Below, one piece after another: positions 61,831 to 64,000 of a stretch of DNA of 64,000 nt (position 1 is the first letter of the stretch; each line of letters starts with the position of its first letter). Made by a program: the position numbers and the translations under genes. Under the pieces are notes generated by a model. It was given only the letters and a program-made list of their open reading frames with translations. It was not told the origin of the DNA and ran no database searches. This DNA comes from Cyclina sinensis (lineage: Eukaryota > Mollusca > Bivalvia > Venerida > Veneridae), in assembly GCA_012932295.1 (NCBI GenBank), contig JAAONU010000003.1:31296361-31360360 (forward strand), given 5' to 3'.

Positions 61831-63519
61831 AACAAGAGGGTCCATGTGACCCTGCGTCGCTCACCTGCCAACAACTGCTCAATGGTTTGCAAGAGTCAGT
61901 GGATGCAAATACAATTGCCAATTGACTCAAAGGGTGCAGGCAATTATGACCATGGGGTCATCTTTGGTAGAGTTTCACTAGATGTCGTGCGTCATCAGGA
62001 TTGTTAAAGCACAACGTGGACTATAATGGACTGAGCCTCATAAAAAATGTACACATGATACCTAACATGTTTAAAGTTTCAAAGCAGTATCTTGAAAAAT
62101 GTAGAAGTTTGTGCCGCAATATTTTTTAAAAAATCCTGCCGTTATACAAAAAACTAGGTTGCTGCGAACTGAATGTTGGAACACCGTTCCAAACAGGGAT
62201 TATGTACATGACACATGTTCACTCTGTTGCCAATTTTGCTAATTATTTTAAAATCCAACCATAGATGCAAAAAATATATGGGCAAGATACAAAATATCAG
62301 CAGTAATGCCTATATAGCAGAACTTACTAAGTTCAGAGGGTTGCTGTGACATGGATCTTGGAGGGAGGAACATGGGTTTCGAGTGTAACACATACTTATT
62401 TTAATTTTTGGTTGTAAGGGTTGCAGAGTCTTTCAGTCTTTAAGTAATGTTATTTATAATACTAGATTTTTTATTAAAATACAATGTACACAATTATAAA
62501 GAAAAAGATTCATAACGGAAAAAAATGTGTAAATGCAATCTTTAATAAAATAGAACAATATTAGCCCTTCAAAATTATTTTTCCCTGACTTTTCACTAAC
62601 TAAGTTTTCGAGGTCACATAACCCAGTTTCGAACCTGACCTAGATCTCATTGAGATACACATTCCGACCAAGCTTGAAGAAGATGGGACCAAAATTAAGA
62701 CCGGTAAAGTGCGGACAAGCTTTTTCTTAAATTCGAACTAGTTACCTTGTTTTCAAGGTCACATGACCCAGTTACGAACTTGACCTAGATATCATTGAGA
62801 TAAACAATCTGACCAAGTTTGAAGAAGATCGGAACAAAATTAAGACTGCTAGAGTGCGGACAAGCTTTTTCTATAATTTGACCTTGTGACCTAGTCTTGA
62901 AGGTCACATGACACAGTTTCAAACTTGATCTAGATATCATTGAGATTAACATTTTGACCAAATTTGAAAAAGATCGGACCAAAATTAAGACCGCTAGAGT
63001 GCAGAGAAGCTTTTTCTATAATTTGACCTAGTGACCTAGTTTTAAGGGTGAGATGACCCAGTTACGAATTTGACCTAGATATCATTGAGATAAACAATCT
63101 GACCAAGTTTGAAGAAGCTCGTACTAAAACTAAGACTGCTAGAGTGCGGACAAGCTTTTTCTATAATTTGACCTTGTGACCTAGTCTTGAAGGTCACATG
63201 ACACAGTTTCGAACTTGATCTAGATATCACTGAGGTTAACATTTTGACCAAATTTGAAAAAGATCGGAACAAAATAAAGACCGCTAGAGTGCTGACAAGC
63301 TTTTTCTATAATTTGACCAAGTGACCTAGTTTTAAGGCTGAGATAACCCAGTTATGAACTTGACCTAGATATCATTGAGATAAAGATTCTGACCAAGTTT
63401 AAAGAAGATTGCACCAAAATTTAGACCGCTAGAGCGCGGACAACAATTGTGAACGGACGACGGACGGACGACGGACGAAAGGCGATCACAAAAGCTCACC
63501 CTGTCACATGAGCTAAAAA
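61831..63519 (+). mobile_element. Non-autonomous element with hairpin ends and a 145-bp tandem core
   Basis: The left arm starts ACAAGAGGGTCCATGTGACC and CTGCGTCGCTCACCTG, with the short palindrome GGGTCCATGTGACCC. The core landmark GACCAA.TTTGAA.AAGAT recurs at 62666, 62811, 62956, 63101, 63246 and 63391, exactly 145 bp apart. Odd and even units differ, so the higher-order period is 290 bp. The right end carries GACGGACGGACGACGGACGA, then GGCGATCACAAAAGCTCACC and CACATGAGCTAAA. Two near-identical 65-codon minus frames 290 bp apart are by-products of this periodicity. No transposase is present. Confidence 0.82.
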
Positions 63520-64000
63520 CAATGGTCACCAAGATGATGAAATGAAATTCAGAATGACAGAGTTAAGTTTCCACTAAATTACAATTGCCATCGGTCTTAT
63601 CCTGAATCGAACCTCAAACGCATGAAATTTATCTGTATCGACTGTAAATTCATTTGTTTTATAAGGAGAAAACATATCAATAACACATATACATATATAT
63701 TACACAAGATCATTTAATTTTATTAGTTATAATTGAACAGTCTGAAAGTATATAAAAGAAAAGAATTACTAGTATTATGACACAGGTACTTGACACATTT
63801 TTTCAAGTCCTATACTCCCATAGCTAGTGTATATTATAAAGAGAAGAAAGACAATGAGCTGTATACGCTAGCCTGTGCTAAATTTCTCAATTTTCAAAAT
63901 ATAGCATTTATATCAGCAATTCTTGTCGTTAGTTGCCTCCATAAATGAAAAAAAAAAAAAAACAACAAAAAAACCCCTTCTTTTTTATTGAAGACTAGAA
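63520..64000. other. AT-rich non-coding DNA
   Basis: Only a short A run near 63948-63962 and (CATATA)n-like text are present. No gene is seen. Confidence 0.5.

Noticed and set aside
62785..63272. Two near-identical 65-codon minus-strand frames as duplicated small genes
   Set aside because: They are 290 bp apart and reflect the higher-order period of the tandem array, not genes.

Overview
This is an AT-rich, intron-bearing, repeat-dense eukaryotic window. It most likely comes from a marine bivalve mollusc. The basis for that inference is a secreted C1q-domain gene with a coiled-coil neck (a family greatly expanded in bivalves), tRNA-derived SINEs, mobile elements with tandem-repeat cores that recall the bivalve 'pearl' class, and a high load of decayed DNA transposons. 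No species can be named from the sequence alone. I see no operons, bacterial signals, CRISPR arrays or rRNA.

The only gene I can support as intact is at the left end, on the minus strand (2163 to 198). It is a two-exon gene for a 319-residue secreted C1q-domain protein. Exon 1 carries the signal peptide and coiled coil, exon 2 carries the C1q domain, and the splice phases agree. One further open frame (29270-29695, plus strand) could be a small membrane or secreted protein, but nothing proves it.

The rest is non-coding sequence and mobile-element debris. From left to right: SINE pieces (721-1150); a degenerate ~150-bp tandem region (4630-5510); a 21-bp repeat (6181-6345); a 69-bp minisatellite (9859-10203); a foldback element (11727-11863); an internally deleted MITE (15091-15279); a tRNA-SINE (15536-15658); a Tc1/mariner pseudogene (17340-18110) and a second such fragment (28670-28850); a family of ~400-bp repeats in three copies (25170, 35995, 39205); a TIR-bounded element with a satellite core (31969-32942); a SINE with a 13-bp target-site duplication (36841-37151); a 190-bp tandem duplication (37239-37618); a second tRNA-SINE (40589-40710); a TTAA-flanked MITE (42508-42719, truncated copy at 27671); and a 5'-truncated LINE (44355-45912) split by a 519-bp MITE.

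The right end is the most unusual. Between about 54.35 and 59.6 kb lies a wrecked P-element-like transposase on the plus strand (56936-59187). A divergent, unrecognised and also decayed coding-like region sits on its left (54816-56156, minus). A fragment of a PIF1-type helicase with a mutated Walker A lysine lies on its right (minus, about 59230-59375). Weak inverted repeats at both edges suggest these may once have formed a single ~5.25-kb element. The window closes with two tandem-repeat-cored elements (60990-61690 and 61831-63519). The second has a strict 145-bp period with a 290-bp higher-order alternation.
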